DNA of 64,000 bases from Emiliania huxleyi CCMP1516 (taxonomy: Eukaryota; Haptophyta; Isochrysidales; Noelaerhabdaceae). The notes below the pieces were generated by a model. The model saw only the letters and a program-made list of their open reading frames with translations, did not search any database and was not told the origin of the DNA. The stretch spans positions 202,986 to 266,985 of the forward strand of contig NW_005201287.1 of the NCBI RefSeq assembly GCF_000372725.1. Direction: 5' to 3'. Of the stretch, positions 1 through 11,341 are shown piece by piece. Each line of letters opens with the position of its first letter. Position 1 is the stretch's first letter. A program made the position numbers and the translations under genes.

Positions 1-59
1 GGGGGGGTCCCCCCGGGGGGGCTCTGGGGCATTGTGGGTTGATCGGTCGTGCCGATCTT

Positions 60-187
60 GGTTTGTTCTCGGGTCGATCTCGGGTCGATTTCGGGTTGAT
101 CTCGGGTCGATCTCGGGTGGATCTCGGGTCGATCTCGGGTTGATCTGGGGTCGATCTCGGGTCTCGGGTCGGTCTTGGGTCGGTCTC
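60..187. repeat. Tandem array of about 10 bp (GATCTCGGGT)
   Basis: About a dozen imperfect copies of GATCTCGGGT/GATTTCGGGT lie head to tail. The mirror-image array in the other arm is at about 5828-5957 and is more regular (GAGATCGACCC units). Confidence 0.85.
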
Positions 188-204
188 GGAGTGGTCTAGA
201 AAAG

Positions 205-560
205 AAAAGATGAGGCGAGTTGTGGCGAGGTGAGGCGAGTTGAGGCGAGAGATGAGGCGAGATGAGGCGTGATGAGGCGAGATGAGGCGAGATGAGGCGA
301 GGTGTGGAGAGTTGAGGCGAGGTGAGGCGAGATGAATCGAGGTGAGGCGAGATGAGGCGAGGTGTGTCGTGTGAGGGGAGGTGAGTCGAGGTGTGAGCAG
401 TGTGGCGAGATGAGGCGAGGTGTCAGGTGAGAGGCGAGAGAGGTGAGGCGAGAGGTGAGGCGAGATGAGGCGAGGTGAGGCGAGATGAAGCGAGGTGAGG
501 CGAGATGAAGCGAGGTGAGGCGAGTCGAGGCGAGATGTGGCGAGACTAGGAGGCGAGAGA
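205..560. repeat. Tandem array of about 10 bp (GAGGCGAGAT)
   Basis: Dozens of GAGGCGAGAT/GAGGCGAGGT copies form a satellite-like block. The mirrored block is at about 5455-5805. Long open frames across it (SRLTSPHLAS-type repeats) are artefacts of the repeat and not genes. Confidence 0.85.
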
Positions 561-2638
561 TGAAGCGGGATGTTGTGTGGCTGCTTGTGCTGCCAAGCAG
601 GCAGCACAAGCAGCCATACAAGTGAGCTTTTGGGTTGTGTGGCTGCTTGTGCTGCCTGCTCATGAGCAGGCATCACAAGCAGCCACACAAGTCAGCTTTG
701 GGAGCTCTCGGCGACGCCCAATGCGTGCGCCGGTAGGGGGGAGTGTGTGCGCGCGTGTGTGAGATGTGGATTGTGGCAGGCCTGCTGCTGCTGATGGGAG
801 GTGTGCTCTGTGTGTGGCGCTGCGCTGGCGTGCGACGCGCGCGTGCTGTGTACGTGTGCGTGTTGCTGTCGCGCGTGCGTCTGCGTGTGCTGCGCGCGCG
901 CCGCCGGTGTGCGCTGTGTGCTGTACTCTGTTGTGCGCCCTGTTTGTGCAGCTGGGAGGCGCAGGCTTGGCTGGCAGGGCTGCGCGGTGGGCTGCGGCGC
1001 GCTGCGGGTGGTTGTGCGCCTGCCTGATGGTGTGCGGCGGCCGCGCAGCCCGCCCGACCGGGTCGTCGGCGGCCCAGGGCGCGAGCATGCGGTCGGCGCT
1101 GCATGTGAGGCTGTGTGCGCGGCTGGCGCGTATGTTTCCGTGCGATGAGGGACGCGCGTATGTGTTCACGCTGCGGGCGCGGGCGGGCGTGGAGGGCGGC
1201 GCGGTCTCACCGCGGTCCGACGCCCGTTGGTCTTCTGCGTGACGAGGGCGGGCACGCAAGAGGCCTTGCCGCCATCGCGTTGCCGCGAAGGAAAAAGAAC
1301 GCTGCGGCTAGTGCTCAAAACCTCGGGAAAGAAGGCCTACATATTATGAGTGAATCCATGCACCTGGTGCATGGGAACTGTGGAATAGGACATTTCAGTG
1401 GATAGTTGGATCTCAGATATGAGGTATTTTTATCTCGCCGCGTCTGTGTCGTACTACAATATTGCAAGAATAGCCGCCAATATTGCCATAGCTGCCCTGA
1501 TGCGTTCCTCTAGTTTGGTCAGATATCCCCACTCCCGTACACCGAGCCAGCGCAACCGGTACGTGGGTACAGCCTGATACGCGACATGCAGTCTCATCAT
1601 ACTGCAATACTGCATGAGATACCTCCCCTTACTGCTGTACCTCACATGCACACCATATCCCAATACGGCGAAGTAATCATACTTGGATACTGCATCACAG
1701 CTCCATCCGTACTGCTGTACTGGGGCATACTGGAGAATACTGGAGAATACTGCTCCATACTGGTGCATGTGCAGTGCTGCGGCGGGATCTACCACTCGGC
1801 TGCCAGACTCACTAGAGCACCCGGAGCCAGAACTCACACTCCCAGGTTGCAACTGCTAGCAGCGGCGCTCGGCGGCGCACCTGGCCTTGCAAGGGCTAGC
1901 TAGCTTAATGCCGGCCGCATACTGCAACTGCTGCTGGGCGGTCCTTGCTCAATGGATTGATCCAGCGCTCGTCGATGGGCAGTCCTAAAGAGGCAACGAG
2001 GCATCCTGAAGAGGCCGGCCTATCCTGCAGCGGCATCACAAACAGGTTGTGGTTGCAGGTGCGCGCGCGCCCACGCACACGCAGAGCCACCACGCCGCCT
2101 CTTCCCACTCCCACTGATGCGAGTTTGACTGTGGCGAGGTGTGACTCATGAGATGTGACTCTCGTGGGTGGTGGCGGAACACGGCGATCGAGCAGGGGTG
2201 CTAGGACGGGACGCACCAGACGGGATGAACCAATGGATTGTGTCCACCGTCCCCAGAATGCGCAGTCCGCAACCGTCGTACTTGTGGCTGAGCTCGTCGC
2301 AACGCGGAGGGAGGAGAGGCCTTTGTGGATTTGTGCCCCGATGATCCACAGCACGGCGATCGCTCTGTCGCCAAGCCCCACGGAACGCGCACTAGTGCAA
2401 GTCGCGCCGCACCCCAAGTGCCCGACCGCGCCTGGAAAAAGAAAAGAAAGCGTTTGCGTGACTGAATCAGAAAACGGGGGGCTGGCGCTGCACCAGGCCA
2501 ATGGCTTGGGACGCAAGCGCAATCTGCGCCACAACACATCGCACAAGCGAGAGAGAGAGACACAAGCGCAATCTGCGCCACAACACATCGCACACGCAAG
2601 CAGATGACCACACAATCCGCTTGTCGTCGCTTCTGGTA

Positions 2639-3393
2639 ACGTTTAGTTATTTCACGATCAATCTTACGCGTTGGACCACCGTAGCTCCAAAGTCGCAATC
2701 GTTGGCGTTGGAATGGGACGGCTCGAGCAAATGCATCAATCCCGCAGTGCCGAAGGTAGTGGTAACAGGATGTTGTACGGGGGTGCGCACGGCAAGAGTT
2801 CTCACGAATGCTGGTGCCGGCTGTATTTGGCGCTGCGTGTCAGCACAGGAGTATGTCTGGCCAGGCAAGCTGAATGTGGACATCTCGTCCCCGTTCCTAA
2901 ATGAATGAAGAGACCAAACTTTGGAGCCGCTCTTGTCCTGGGCAACGTCCTGTCGCGTTTGCCAGTCTGCGGTCGCGCTATCTACCAGCCTCGTTCGTTG
3001 CACCAAGACGGCAGCCGTGCGCACGAGGTATGTGCGTGAGTCGTTTTTGTGTGTGCGGTTCGGGAAACATGCGATTCAATGCGCAGTGGCGCGTCGCCTT
3101 TGCTGGAGAGTCGACGGCGGCCTCTCGAGTGGCAAGTCCTCAACATGAAAAAACAAAAGAAGGAGGAGCAGAGTCTTCAATACCTAAATTTGGGGGGACG
3201 CACGAATATGAGGTTTGTGCGACACATGCATTCGGTCGGCATGCTCGCCCTCGTGGCGGGCATGCCCCTGACCTACACCGTGCGGGACTGTGGCACCAGG
3301 CGCGGTACACTGTATGACACTGGCTTCCTTCCAAGCACGTTGCAGACGGCTTGGGACAAATACAGCGGCGCGGTCGGCAACGTCCTGCCGCCC
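2639..3393. other. Loop between the inverted-repeat arms; no recognised gene
   Basis: About 755 bp of single-copy-looking sequence sits between the arms. A 125-codon open frame on the minus strand (2647-3024) is the only sizeable one confined to the loop. I see no known domain in it. If the structure is a fold-back element this would be its unique core. Confidence 0.5.
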
Positions 3394-6011
3394 ACCAGAA
3401 GCGACCACAAGCGGATTGTGTGGTCATCTGCTTGCGTGTGCGATGTGTTGTGGCGCAGATTGCGCTTGTGCGATGTGTTGTGGCGCAGATTGCGCTTGCG
3501 TCCCAAGCCATTGGCCTGGTGCAGCGCCAGCCCCCCGTTTTCTGATTCAGTCGCGCAGGCGCGGTCTTTTCTTTTTCCAGGCGCGGTCGGGCACTTGGGG
3601 TGCGGCGCGACTTGCACTAGTGCGCGTTCCGTGGGGCTTGGCGACAGAGCGATCGCCGTGCTGTGGATCATCGGGGCACAAATCCACAAAGGCCTCTCCT
3701 CCCTCCGCGTTGCGACGAGCTCAGCCACAAGTACGACGGTTGCGGACTGCGCATTCTGGGGACGGTGGACACAATCCATTGGTTCATCCCGTCTGGTGCG
3801 TCCCGTCCTAGCACCCCTGCTCGATCGCCGTGTTCCGCCACCACCCACGAGAGTCACATCTCATGAGTCACACCTCGCCACAGTCAAACTCGCATCAGTG
3901 GGAGTGGGAAGAGGCGGCGTGGTGGCTCTGCGTGTGCGTGGGCGCGCGCGCACCTGCAACCACAACCTGTTTGTGATGCCGCTGCAGGATAGGCCGGCCT
4001 CTTCAGGATGCCTCGTTGCCTCTTTAGGACTGCCCATCGACGAGCGCTGGATCAATCCATTGAGCAAGGACCGCCCAGCAGCAGTTGCAGTATGCGGCCG
4101 GCATTAAGCTAGCTAGCCCTTGCAAGGCCAGGTGCGCCGCCGAGCGCCGCTGCTAGCAGTTGCAACCTGGGAGTGTGAGTTCTGGCTCCGGGTGCTCTAG
4201 TGAGTCTGGCAGCCGAGTGGTAGATCCCGCCGCAGCACTGCACATGCACCAGTATGGAGCAGTATTCTCCAGTATTCTCCAGTATGCCCCAGTACAGCAG
4301 TACGGATGGAGCTGTGATGCAGTATCCAAGTATGATTACTTCGCCGTATTGGGATATGGTGTGCATGTGAGGTACAGCAGTAAGGGGAGGTATCTCATGC
4401 AGTATTGCAGTATGATGAGACTGCATGTCGCGTATCAGGCTGTACCCACGTACCGGTTGCGCTGGCTCGGTGTACGGGAGTGGGGATATCTGACCAAACT
4501 AGAGGAACGCATCAGGGCAGCTATGGCAATATTGGCGGCTATTCTTGCAATATTGTAGTACGACACAGACGCGGCGAGATAAAAATACCTCATATCTGAG
4601 ATCCAACTATCCACTGAAATGTCCTATTCCACAGTTCCCATGCACCAGGTGCATGGATTCACTCATAATATGTAGGCCTTCTTTCCCGAGGTTTTGAGCA
4701 CTAGCCGCAGCGTTCTTTTTCCTTCGCGGCAACGCGATGGCGGCAAGGCCTCTTGCGTGCCCGCCCTCGTCACGCAGAAGACCAACGGGCGTCGGACCGC
4801 GGTGAGACCGCGCCGCCCTCCACGCCCGCCCGCGCCCGCAGCGTGAACACATACGCGCGTCCCTCATCGCACGGAAACATACGCGCCAGCCGCGCACACA
4901 GCCTCACATGCAGCGCCGACCGCATGCTCGCGCCCTGGGCCGCCGACGACCCGGTCGGGCGGGCTGCGCGGCCGCCGCACACCATCAGGCAGGCGCACAA
5001 CCACCCGCAGCGCGCCGCAGCCCACCGCGCAGCCCTGCCAGCCAAGCCTGCGCCTCCCAGCTGCACAAACAGGGCGCACAACAGAGTACAGCACACAGCG
5101 CACACCGGCGGCGCGCGCGCAGCACACGCAGACGCACGCGCGACAGCAACACGCACACGTACACAGCACGCGCGCGTCGCACGCCAGCGCAGCGCCACAC
5201 ACAGAGCACACCTCCCATCAGCAGCAGCAGGCCTGCCACAATCCACATCTCACACACGCGCGCACACACTCCCCCCTACCGGCGCACGCATTGGGCGTCG
5301 CCGAGAGCTCCCAAAGCTGAGCTGGGTCGCTGCTTGCGACGCCTGCTCACGAGCAGGCAGCACAAGCAGCCACACAACCCAAAAGCTCACTTGTATGGCT
5401 GCTTGTGCTGCCTGCTTGGCAGCACAAGCAGCCACACAACATCCCGCTTCATCTCTCGCCTCCTAGTCTCGCCACATCTCGCCTCGTCTCGCCTCACCTC
5501 GCTTCATCTCGCCTCACCTCGCTTCATCTCGCCTCACCTCGCCTCATCTCGCCTCACCTCTCGCCTCACCTCTCTCGCCTCTCACCTGACACCTCGCCTC
5601 ATCTCGCCTCACTGCTCACACCTCGCCTCACCTCCCCTCACACGACACACCTCGCCTCATCTCGCCTCACCTCGCTTCATCTCGCCTCACCTCGCCTCAT
5701 CTCGCCTCACCTCGCCTCATCTCGCCTCATCTCGCCTCATCTCGCCTCATCTCGCCTCATCTCTCGCCTCACCTCGCCTCACCTCGCCTCATCTCGCCTC
5801 ATTTTTTCTTTTCTAGACCACTCCGAGACCGACCCAAGACCGACCCGAGACCCGAGATCGACCCGAGATCGACCCGAGATCGACCCGAGATCGACCCGAG
5901 ATCGACCCGAGATCGACCCGAGATCGACCCGAGATCGACCCGAGATCGACCCGAGATCGGCACGAGCGATCAACCCAACAATGCCCCAGAGCCCCCTCCG
6001 GGGGGACCCCC
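3394..6011. repeat. Right arm of the 6-kb inverted repeat
   Basis: Reverse complement of 1-2638 with few differences, mainly copy-number changes in the short arrays. A tandem doubling of a TGCGATGTGTTGTGGCGCAG unit occurs at about 3440-3500. Beyond 6011 the sequence no longer corresponds to anything left in the window. Confidence 0.93.
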
Positions 6012-6445
6012 CCTCACCCCGAGTGTCCGTGTCCTTCGCGAGTCACCGATGGGGAGCGGGGGGGGGTGCGAGATGCACAGGGGAGGCTGGGGAGGGGGGG
6101 GTCCACTCTGAAGACTGCCGACCGCGGGGGGGTTTTGTCCCACAGGGTTTTACCCTCCGCGTGAGGATCGGCGCGGCGAGGGGGTAGGTTCGAATTCGCC
6201 GCGCAACATTTCACCCCCACAGGACCCCGCCCCCCCCCCCTCATGGTCCCACCTAGCACTCCAATGAGCCTTCGCACCCCCTCCTTGCGCAGTGTCCCCC
6301 ACTATGTGTCGCCGTTATCGGGGCACGCTATCCTGTGCAGTCAGGGCAAGTGGGGGCGGGGGGCAGTCCCTCTGGTCCGATACTGGTGTGGTTCTGTCTC
6401 TAGTCTCGGAGGGGGGCTTGAAGCTAAGAATATTTTATTTTTTTT
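6012..6445. other. No gene seen; small hairpin
   Basis: GC-rich flank of the inverted repeat. It includes a perfect 9-bp stem at about 6168-6205 (GCGCGGCGA ... TCGCCGCGC). The GGTTCGAATTC in its loop resembles a tRNA T-loop, but no tRNA can be folded around it. Confidence 0.4.
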
Positions 6446-7106
6446 TGAGCACTAGCCGCAAAAGGGCTTTTTGGCACTTCATCGCGACACATCCAGGTGC
6501 CGACAAAGCGGCTTCCCAGCTCACCACCTCGCCATCTCTGTCGCTCTCCTGGCCCAGGCCCATCAGTATCAAGTCTGAGCTGTCGCAGACCGCACTCATC
6601 TTGGATGATGAAGCCCACTCTGGCTCATACCACGGCTCTTACGGCCTCACACACGCCCGTTTTACCCACAGACACCGCCGGCACGCACTCCCACTTCACA
6701 CATGCTCAAACACAACCCCACCAAAGCACAGCCCTGATCAGAATGGGCAAGGGCTACCACTTGGTGACCCTGGTAGCCTCTGGCTCGCCACTGCACTCGG
6801 CTCCTCTGCAGCGGTCTCGCGCCCTCGCCACGACAGCACGCCGACGGCAAGCTTTGAGGTCCGTCTGGTGGACCTGCTGTGGCCACAGCCTCCCCTCGCA
6901 TGCAGCTCGCACCAGACCTCGACACTGGGCTCGCTCAGCTTGGTTGTGGCAGCGTGTGTGAAGGATGCGCGGCCAAGCCGCTGGCGCTGCTACAGCGGCG
7001 CGAGAAGCAGGCAGCGGCGCGACACCCGGTCGGTCGAGTCTGGCCGTTCTCGCGACGCCGGCCGGCGAGGGTGGCGGCCTGTGGCCGGCTGGTGGGCGGA
7101 GAGCAG
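6446..7106. repeat. 660-bp dispersed repeat, copy A
   Basis: Direct copy of 8697-9360 at an offset of about 2251 bp, nearly identical by eye. It begins at TTTTGAGCACTAGCCGCAAA and ends after GGCTGGTGGGCGGAGAGCAG, where the two copies diverge abruptly. The first 20 bases also occur in both inverted-repeat arms (near 1300-1320 and 4693-4713), linking this family to the fold-back structure. No protein domain was recognised in any frame. Confidence 0.85.
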
Positions 7107-8394
7107 CGACAACCGGCGTGGGGGTGCTCAGGAGGCAGCGGCGGCCAAGTGTGCACACTTGCTCAAAGCCGAAAGGGGGCTTGTAGTGGTTTCTTTGCCA
7201 AGCCAGAAGAATTCTTAAACGCGCGGGACCGAGGACTAAGCAAGTGTCTGTGTTTGGGCGTGGTGTCCAGTGTAATGTCCACTAGCTCCGAGTAGAGGGG
7301 GCGTCCTGCAGTTAAGGGGAAACCCGGTACGCGGGTCCAACCCTCGGAGAACTGTGTTTACTTTAAGGCCCTTGCCCTGCGAACGCGCACCCCCGGGGCT
7401 AGGGCTCTCTTGCCCGCAACCCGACACCGATCATCCGGCCCGCTGGGTGCGCTTCTGAGCTCCTCGGCCCTGGATGTGAGGTTACTGATTGCACTCCAAG
7501 TGCTCCAAGTGCGGAGGATGCAGAGGCGGATAGGGGTGGTCCGATTTTGATACATTGAAAGAATTAAGCTTTGCGCGGAAGGGTGAAAGGAGAAAGCATG
7601 GAGATAGTGCGGGTTTTGTGATCTCGGCATTACGCACGCGCTCACTTGCGAAGAGCATTCGCGGCCAAAAGAAACCGACCTCCCATACGTGCTAGTGCTC
7701 CTCCTTCGCTGTCCCATCTCCTCATCCCTTTCCCACCTAGGCGGGGCGGGGGTCGGGGGGGCGGCGGGCGCAGGTGCGAGGTGCGGTGCGGTGCGTGCAA
7801 TCGTGTGTTTGGCGTCATGTCGTGTGTGCCTTCGCTTGTTCCTATTAACGAAGTCTAGCTCAAAAAGAAAAAGCGGTACAACTCGGCGGTTCGCGACTGC
7901 AGGATCTCGGCGCAGTGCTCGATGCTGCCGCCGGGAGCGGTTTTCTCTCAGGCGACGCACTCAACCTGGGAGAGCTTTCCTTCAGCGGGTCGGTGTACGA
8001 GCGATCTCGACGCCTTTGTGTGCCGTGGACCTGCCTCGGACTGCTCCATACAGCGCTGCGTTGACTCTTGCGAAGGAGCTCACCCCACCACGACGAACGT
8101 CGAGCACCATTGCGATTCCGAGGGATGCTGGTGCTTCTGCCAGTCTGGCTGCGATTGCCTGCAAAACATGGGCGAAAGCAGCACGTGGGCGCCGGTTGGC
8201 ACGCTTGTTCTTCCGGAGGCATGCCTCCACCATCGGGGCGACGCGGCAGGACGTCGACGTCGGCTCGACAATACCGACATCGACCCGTCGACACCTCCTG
8301 AGCCGTCGCACGAGGAGTGCAAGTGCAGCTGTGCAAACGCGCCACCGCAGATGCCGCAGCCGCCTATCCACCCGCCGCGGCCACCCGCGCCGCC
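7107..8394. other. No gene recognised; contains a short dispersed repeat fragment
   Basis: No coding feature is supported. 7293-7425 is an inverted copy, about 120 bp, of 42757-42870: both include the run GTTAAGGGGAAACCCGGTAC or its complement and a GGGCTAGGGCTCTCTTGCCC-like segment. Confidence 0.5.
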
Positions 8395-8530
8395 ATGCCT
8401 AGCTGTTACTGTCATCATACCAGCTGGCCTTTCCTGTCGCTATCCTGCCCCAGGCCCATCAGTAGCAAGTCTGAGCTGTCCCAGCCCGCACTTATCTCGG
8501 GTCTTCAAGCTCACACCGGCTCGTGATGCC
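8395..8530. repeat. Partial, diverged copy of the 660-bp repeat
   Basis: Similar to 6530-6640 and 8785-8890: it shares the GCCCATCAGTAGCAAGTCTG / GCCCATCAGTATCAAGTCTG stretch and what follows. Only about 130 bp is present. Confidence 0.6.
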
Positions 8531-8611
8531 ACGGAGAGAGCTCGAGATTGCCCCGGTGGACCCCATCCGAGGCGATTGCGAGGGCTTTCCGGAGGTCATT
8601 ATCGGCGCCAC

Positions 8612-8722
8612 CGACTGTGAAATGTCCTGTTCCACAGTTCCCATGCACCAGGTGCATGGATTCACTCATAATATGTAGGCCTTCTCTCCCGAGGTTTTGA
8701 GCACTAGCCGCAAACGGCGCTT
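8612..8722. repeat. Segment shared with both arms of the 6-kb inverted repeat
   Basis: Matches 4612-4722 directly and 1290-1400 in reverse. It contains an almost perfect palindrome, CCATGCACCAGGTGCATGG. It lies immediately before copy B of the 660-bp repeat, so together they may be one element type of which the palindrome arms carry a part. Confidence 0.75.
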
Positions 8723-9360
8723 CTTGGCACTTCATCGCGACACATCCAGGTGCCGACAAAGCGGCTTCCCAGCTCACCACCTCGCCATCTCTGTCGCTCT
8801 CCTGGCCCAGGCCCATCAGTATCAAGTCTGAGCTGTCCCAAACCGTCCTTATTTTGGGTGATGAAGCCCACTCTGGCTCATACCACGGCTCTTACGGCCT
8901 CACACACGCCCGTTTTACCCACAGACACCGCCGGCACGCACTCCCACTTCACACATGCTCAAGCACAACCCCACCAAAGCACAGCCCTGATCAGAATGGG
9001 CAAGGGCTACCACCTGGTAGCCCTGGTAGCCTCTGGCTCGCCACTGCACTCGGCTCCTCTGCAGCGGTCTCGCGCTCTCGCCACGACAGCACGCCGACGG
9101 CAAGCTTTGAGGTCCGTCTGGTGGACCTGCTGTGGCCACAGCCGCCCCTCGCATGCAGCTCGCACCAGACCTCGACACTGGGCTCGCTCAGCTTGGTTGT
9201 GGCAGCGTGTGTGAAGGATGCGCGGCCAAGCCGCTGGCGCTGCTACAGCGGCGCGAGAAGCAGGCAGCGGCGCGACACCCGGTCGGTCGAGTCTGGCCGT
9301 TCTCGCGACGCCGGCCGGCGAGGGTGGCGGCCTGTGGCCGGCTGGTGGGCGGAGAGCAGC
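8697..9360. repeat. 660-bp dispersed repeat, copy B
   Basis: Direct copy of 6446-7106. After the shared end the flanking DNA differs. 9361-10013 then holds no recognised gene; its last 170 bp is rich in AGATCTC motifs. Confidence 0.85.
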
Positions 9361-10013
9361 CAGGAGGACTCCAGAGTAGCCAGCAACACCAAGCAACGGG
9401 CGAGCGCACAGCGAGCGCAAACACAGCTCTGAGAAAGGGCGGGTGATGGGTAAAACGAGCAGGTCCCCGCCCATGTGCGATCTTTGTGCAGGTGAAAGGG
9501 GCCGCTTGCGCCCGTTATTTGCTTTTACTACGGAAGGGTGCAACGAGGTCGGTTGAGAAGGGTTGCGTCGAGTCGGCCTGTGTGGCATCCCGGACGGGCG
9601 GGGGGGGGGCAGAGCGCAACGGACCGGAGGGGGGGCGCCAGGCCAGCTCCACGAATGCAGCTCTGGGGGGGCGCGGGGAGGCGTGTCAGGGGCAGGTCAG
9701 GGGGGGGATCGACGTCCTTCCAAGGGATGCTCTTTTCCTTTCACACCTTCAAGCGGATCTCCACCCTCTTTTCGCGCCATTTTGCAATCTCCAGTCGGCC
9801 ACACGATTCTCGAGGCGCCTTTGGCGCGAAGTCAACATCCCCGTCTCCGGCCTGAGATCTCGAGGTGCCGATGGCGGCAGCTCAAGATCTCTATCTTCAG
9901 TTAAAGATCTCTGAGTTTTGCGAGAGATGCTGTGTGTGGAAGATCTCTGATCGGCATCTACGATCTCCACTCAACAAATCTACTGGTGTCCCGCAGAGAT
10001 CTCGATGTATGAG

Positions 10014-10815
10014 ATTTGGAGAGATCTCGAGGAGTACATACAGATAGACCCTCCAATCATGAGAAAACTCCAACCTGATCGGTCGTACTGACCGCCGACA
10101 GATCACTCCAGACAGCAGACAGGCCGACGTCTGCACGCGGCCGGCCGGGCGAGAGGCTTGACACGATCCGACCCTGCGACCGTGACGCTGCTGCTCTAGC
10201 TATCAGACATGCGCTGCTGACTGCTGCCACAATGTGCGACCTGTGCTGGCCCACTTGGCGGCCTTCCCGGTCAGTGGTGAGGCGCAGTTCAGAGCTGTCG
10301 ATGGCGCGATGCCGCACTGGTCCCACATTGGTGACACGAGACCACCACGTTTGCCGGTCCAAGAGAGAGGCACCGGCGCTGTCGTGAGAAGGTGCGTGGT
10401 CCCTCTTGACTGCCCATGCGCGCGAGGCTGTGTAGGCATAGCCTCGAGAGTGCCAGCAGCCAATCCGAGGCAGTATGTGACGGGCATTGCGCCAGAAGCG
10501 TGCACGCAGCTGGAAGGACACCTTCCTACTGGCCGTACGATCAGGTCGTCACTGAATGCTGGATACTAAGGCCGCGAGCTATGCGGATGATCAATTGTGC
10601 AGCATGGCACGGTCAGCAGCGCCGACAGGCTGTCGCAAGGCGTGATAGCTGGCCGCAAGTACGCCGAATTCCCATGAAAACAAGTAAACAATGGACAAAA
10701 AAATTAACCGAAAAATCGGCGTCTGCGGCGGGCCATGGGACCCCCCCCCCCCCCGCATGGACACCCTCTAGGGCCCCCGCGGCCCCCCCAGAGGAATTCA
10801 GTCCTTCTTGTTTTT
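10014..10815. repeat. About 800-bp dispersed repeat, copy A
   Basis: Copy of 25129-25985. The first about 640 bp are nearly identical, beginning at AGATTTGGAGAGATCTCGAG and running past a CAGCAGCGCCGACAGGCTG segment. The tails are looser but both contain GCGGCGGGCCATGGGACCCC. The minus strand keeps a 154-codon open frame in one copy and 100 codons in the other, with conserved predicted protein, but I recognise no domain. It may be a mobile-element piece of unknown class. Confidence 0.85.
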
Positions 10816-11054
10816 GCTCCTGCTCTTTGGGCCGGACAAACAAAAAACAAATCTCTTGGGCCGGCCGCCGCGCTCGAGGCTCGTTGGTCGGACTTCCCAT
10901 CAATGTATGTTGACATTGATTGAGGTAAGGCCGCGCTGTTGGCGGCGCCAGAGGCCTCGCCTCAGGAGAAATACCCGAACCTAAAATTTTACCCGAATCC
11001 TGAGCTCTCACCTTCGAATCCAAACGAGCTGTGAAGGCGCCGTGCACTGAGGGA

Positions 11055-11225
11055 GGGTGTAGAGGATGTAGAGTGTAGAGCGCTGTAGAGCTGTAGAGCT
11101 GTAGAGCGCTGGAGAGCGCTGTGTAGAGCTGTAGAGCTCTACATCCGCCGCGGGACGAATTGCGTGCGTTGTAGAGCGATGTAGAGGCGCTCTACAACGT
11201 GAAATCTCTACAACAAACTCTACAT
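11055..11225. repeat. GTAGAG-rich tandem/palindromic block
   Basis: Repeated TGTAGAGCTGTAGAGC units, some forming the palindrome GTAGAGCTCTAC. It lies 100-300 bp upstream of the glycosyltransferase-like frame at 11342, so it may fall in that gene's promoter. 10816-11054 contains nothing I can name. Confidence 0.7.
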
Positions 11226-11341
11226 GAAGAGAGAGAGACTGGCTAAAAGTACATGAAAAGCGGAGCGCGACTTTGAGCGCAGCCGCTCATACACACAGCC
11301 ATTTGCGTTGTAGCTGGTGAGTCCTTCTCTCCGGGCGTCTC

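Larger units (their letters stand above)
1..2638. repeat. Left arm of a 6-kb inverted repeat (fold-back-like)
   Basis: This arm is the reverse complement of 3394-6011. Positions pair so that their coordinates add to 6012 over most of the arm; a GA-rich stretch near 2545-2570 makes this arm about 20 bp longer, so the inner part pairs with sum 6032. Similarity runs to base 1, so the arm may continue outside the window. Content from the outside in: a GATCTCGGGT array, a GAGGCGAGAT array, repeats of CTGCTTGTGCTGCC, GT/GC-rich DNA, a segment shared with 8612-8722, then CAGTATGG-rich and mixed DNA. Reading frames in the two arms are mirror images and match no protein I know. Confidence 0.93.

Noticed and set aside
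196-663. Long open frames over the GAGGCGAGAT arrays (also 4908-5816)
   Set aside because: They are translations of short tandem repeats, mirrored in the other arm, without any domain.
6186-6205. GGTTCGAATTC resembling a tRNA T-loop
   Set aside because: It is the loop of a 9-bp hairpin; no acceptor, D or anticodon arms can be formed.
11160-11225. GTAGAG block as a CRISPR-like or operator array
   Set aside because: Irregular spacing and palindromic simple repeats in a eukaryotic setting; no spacers.
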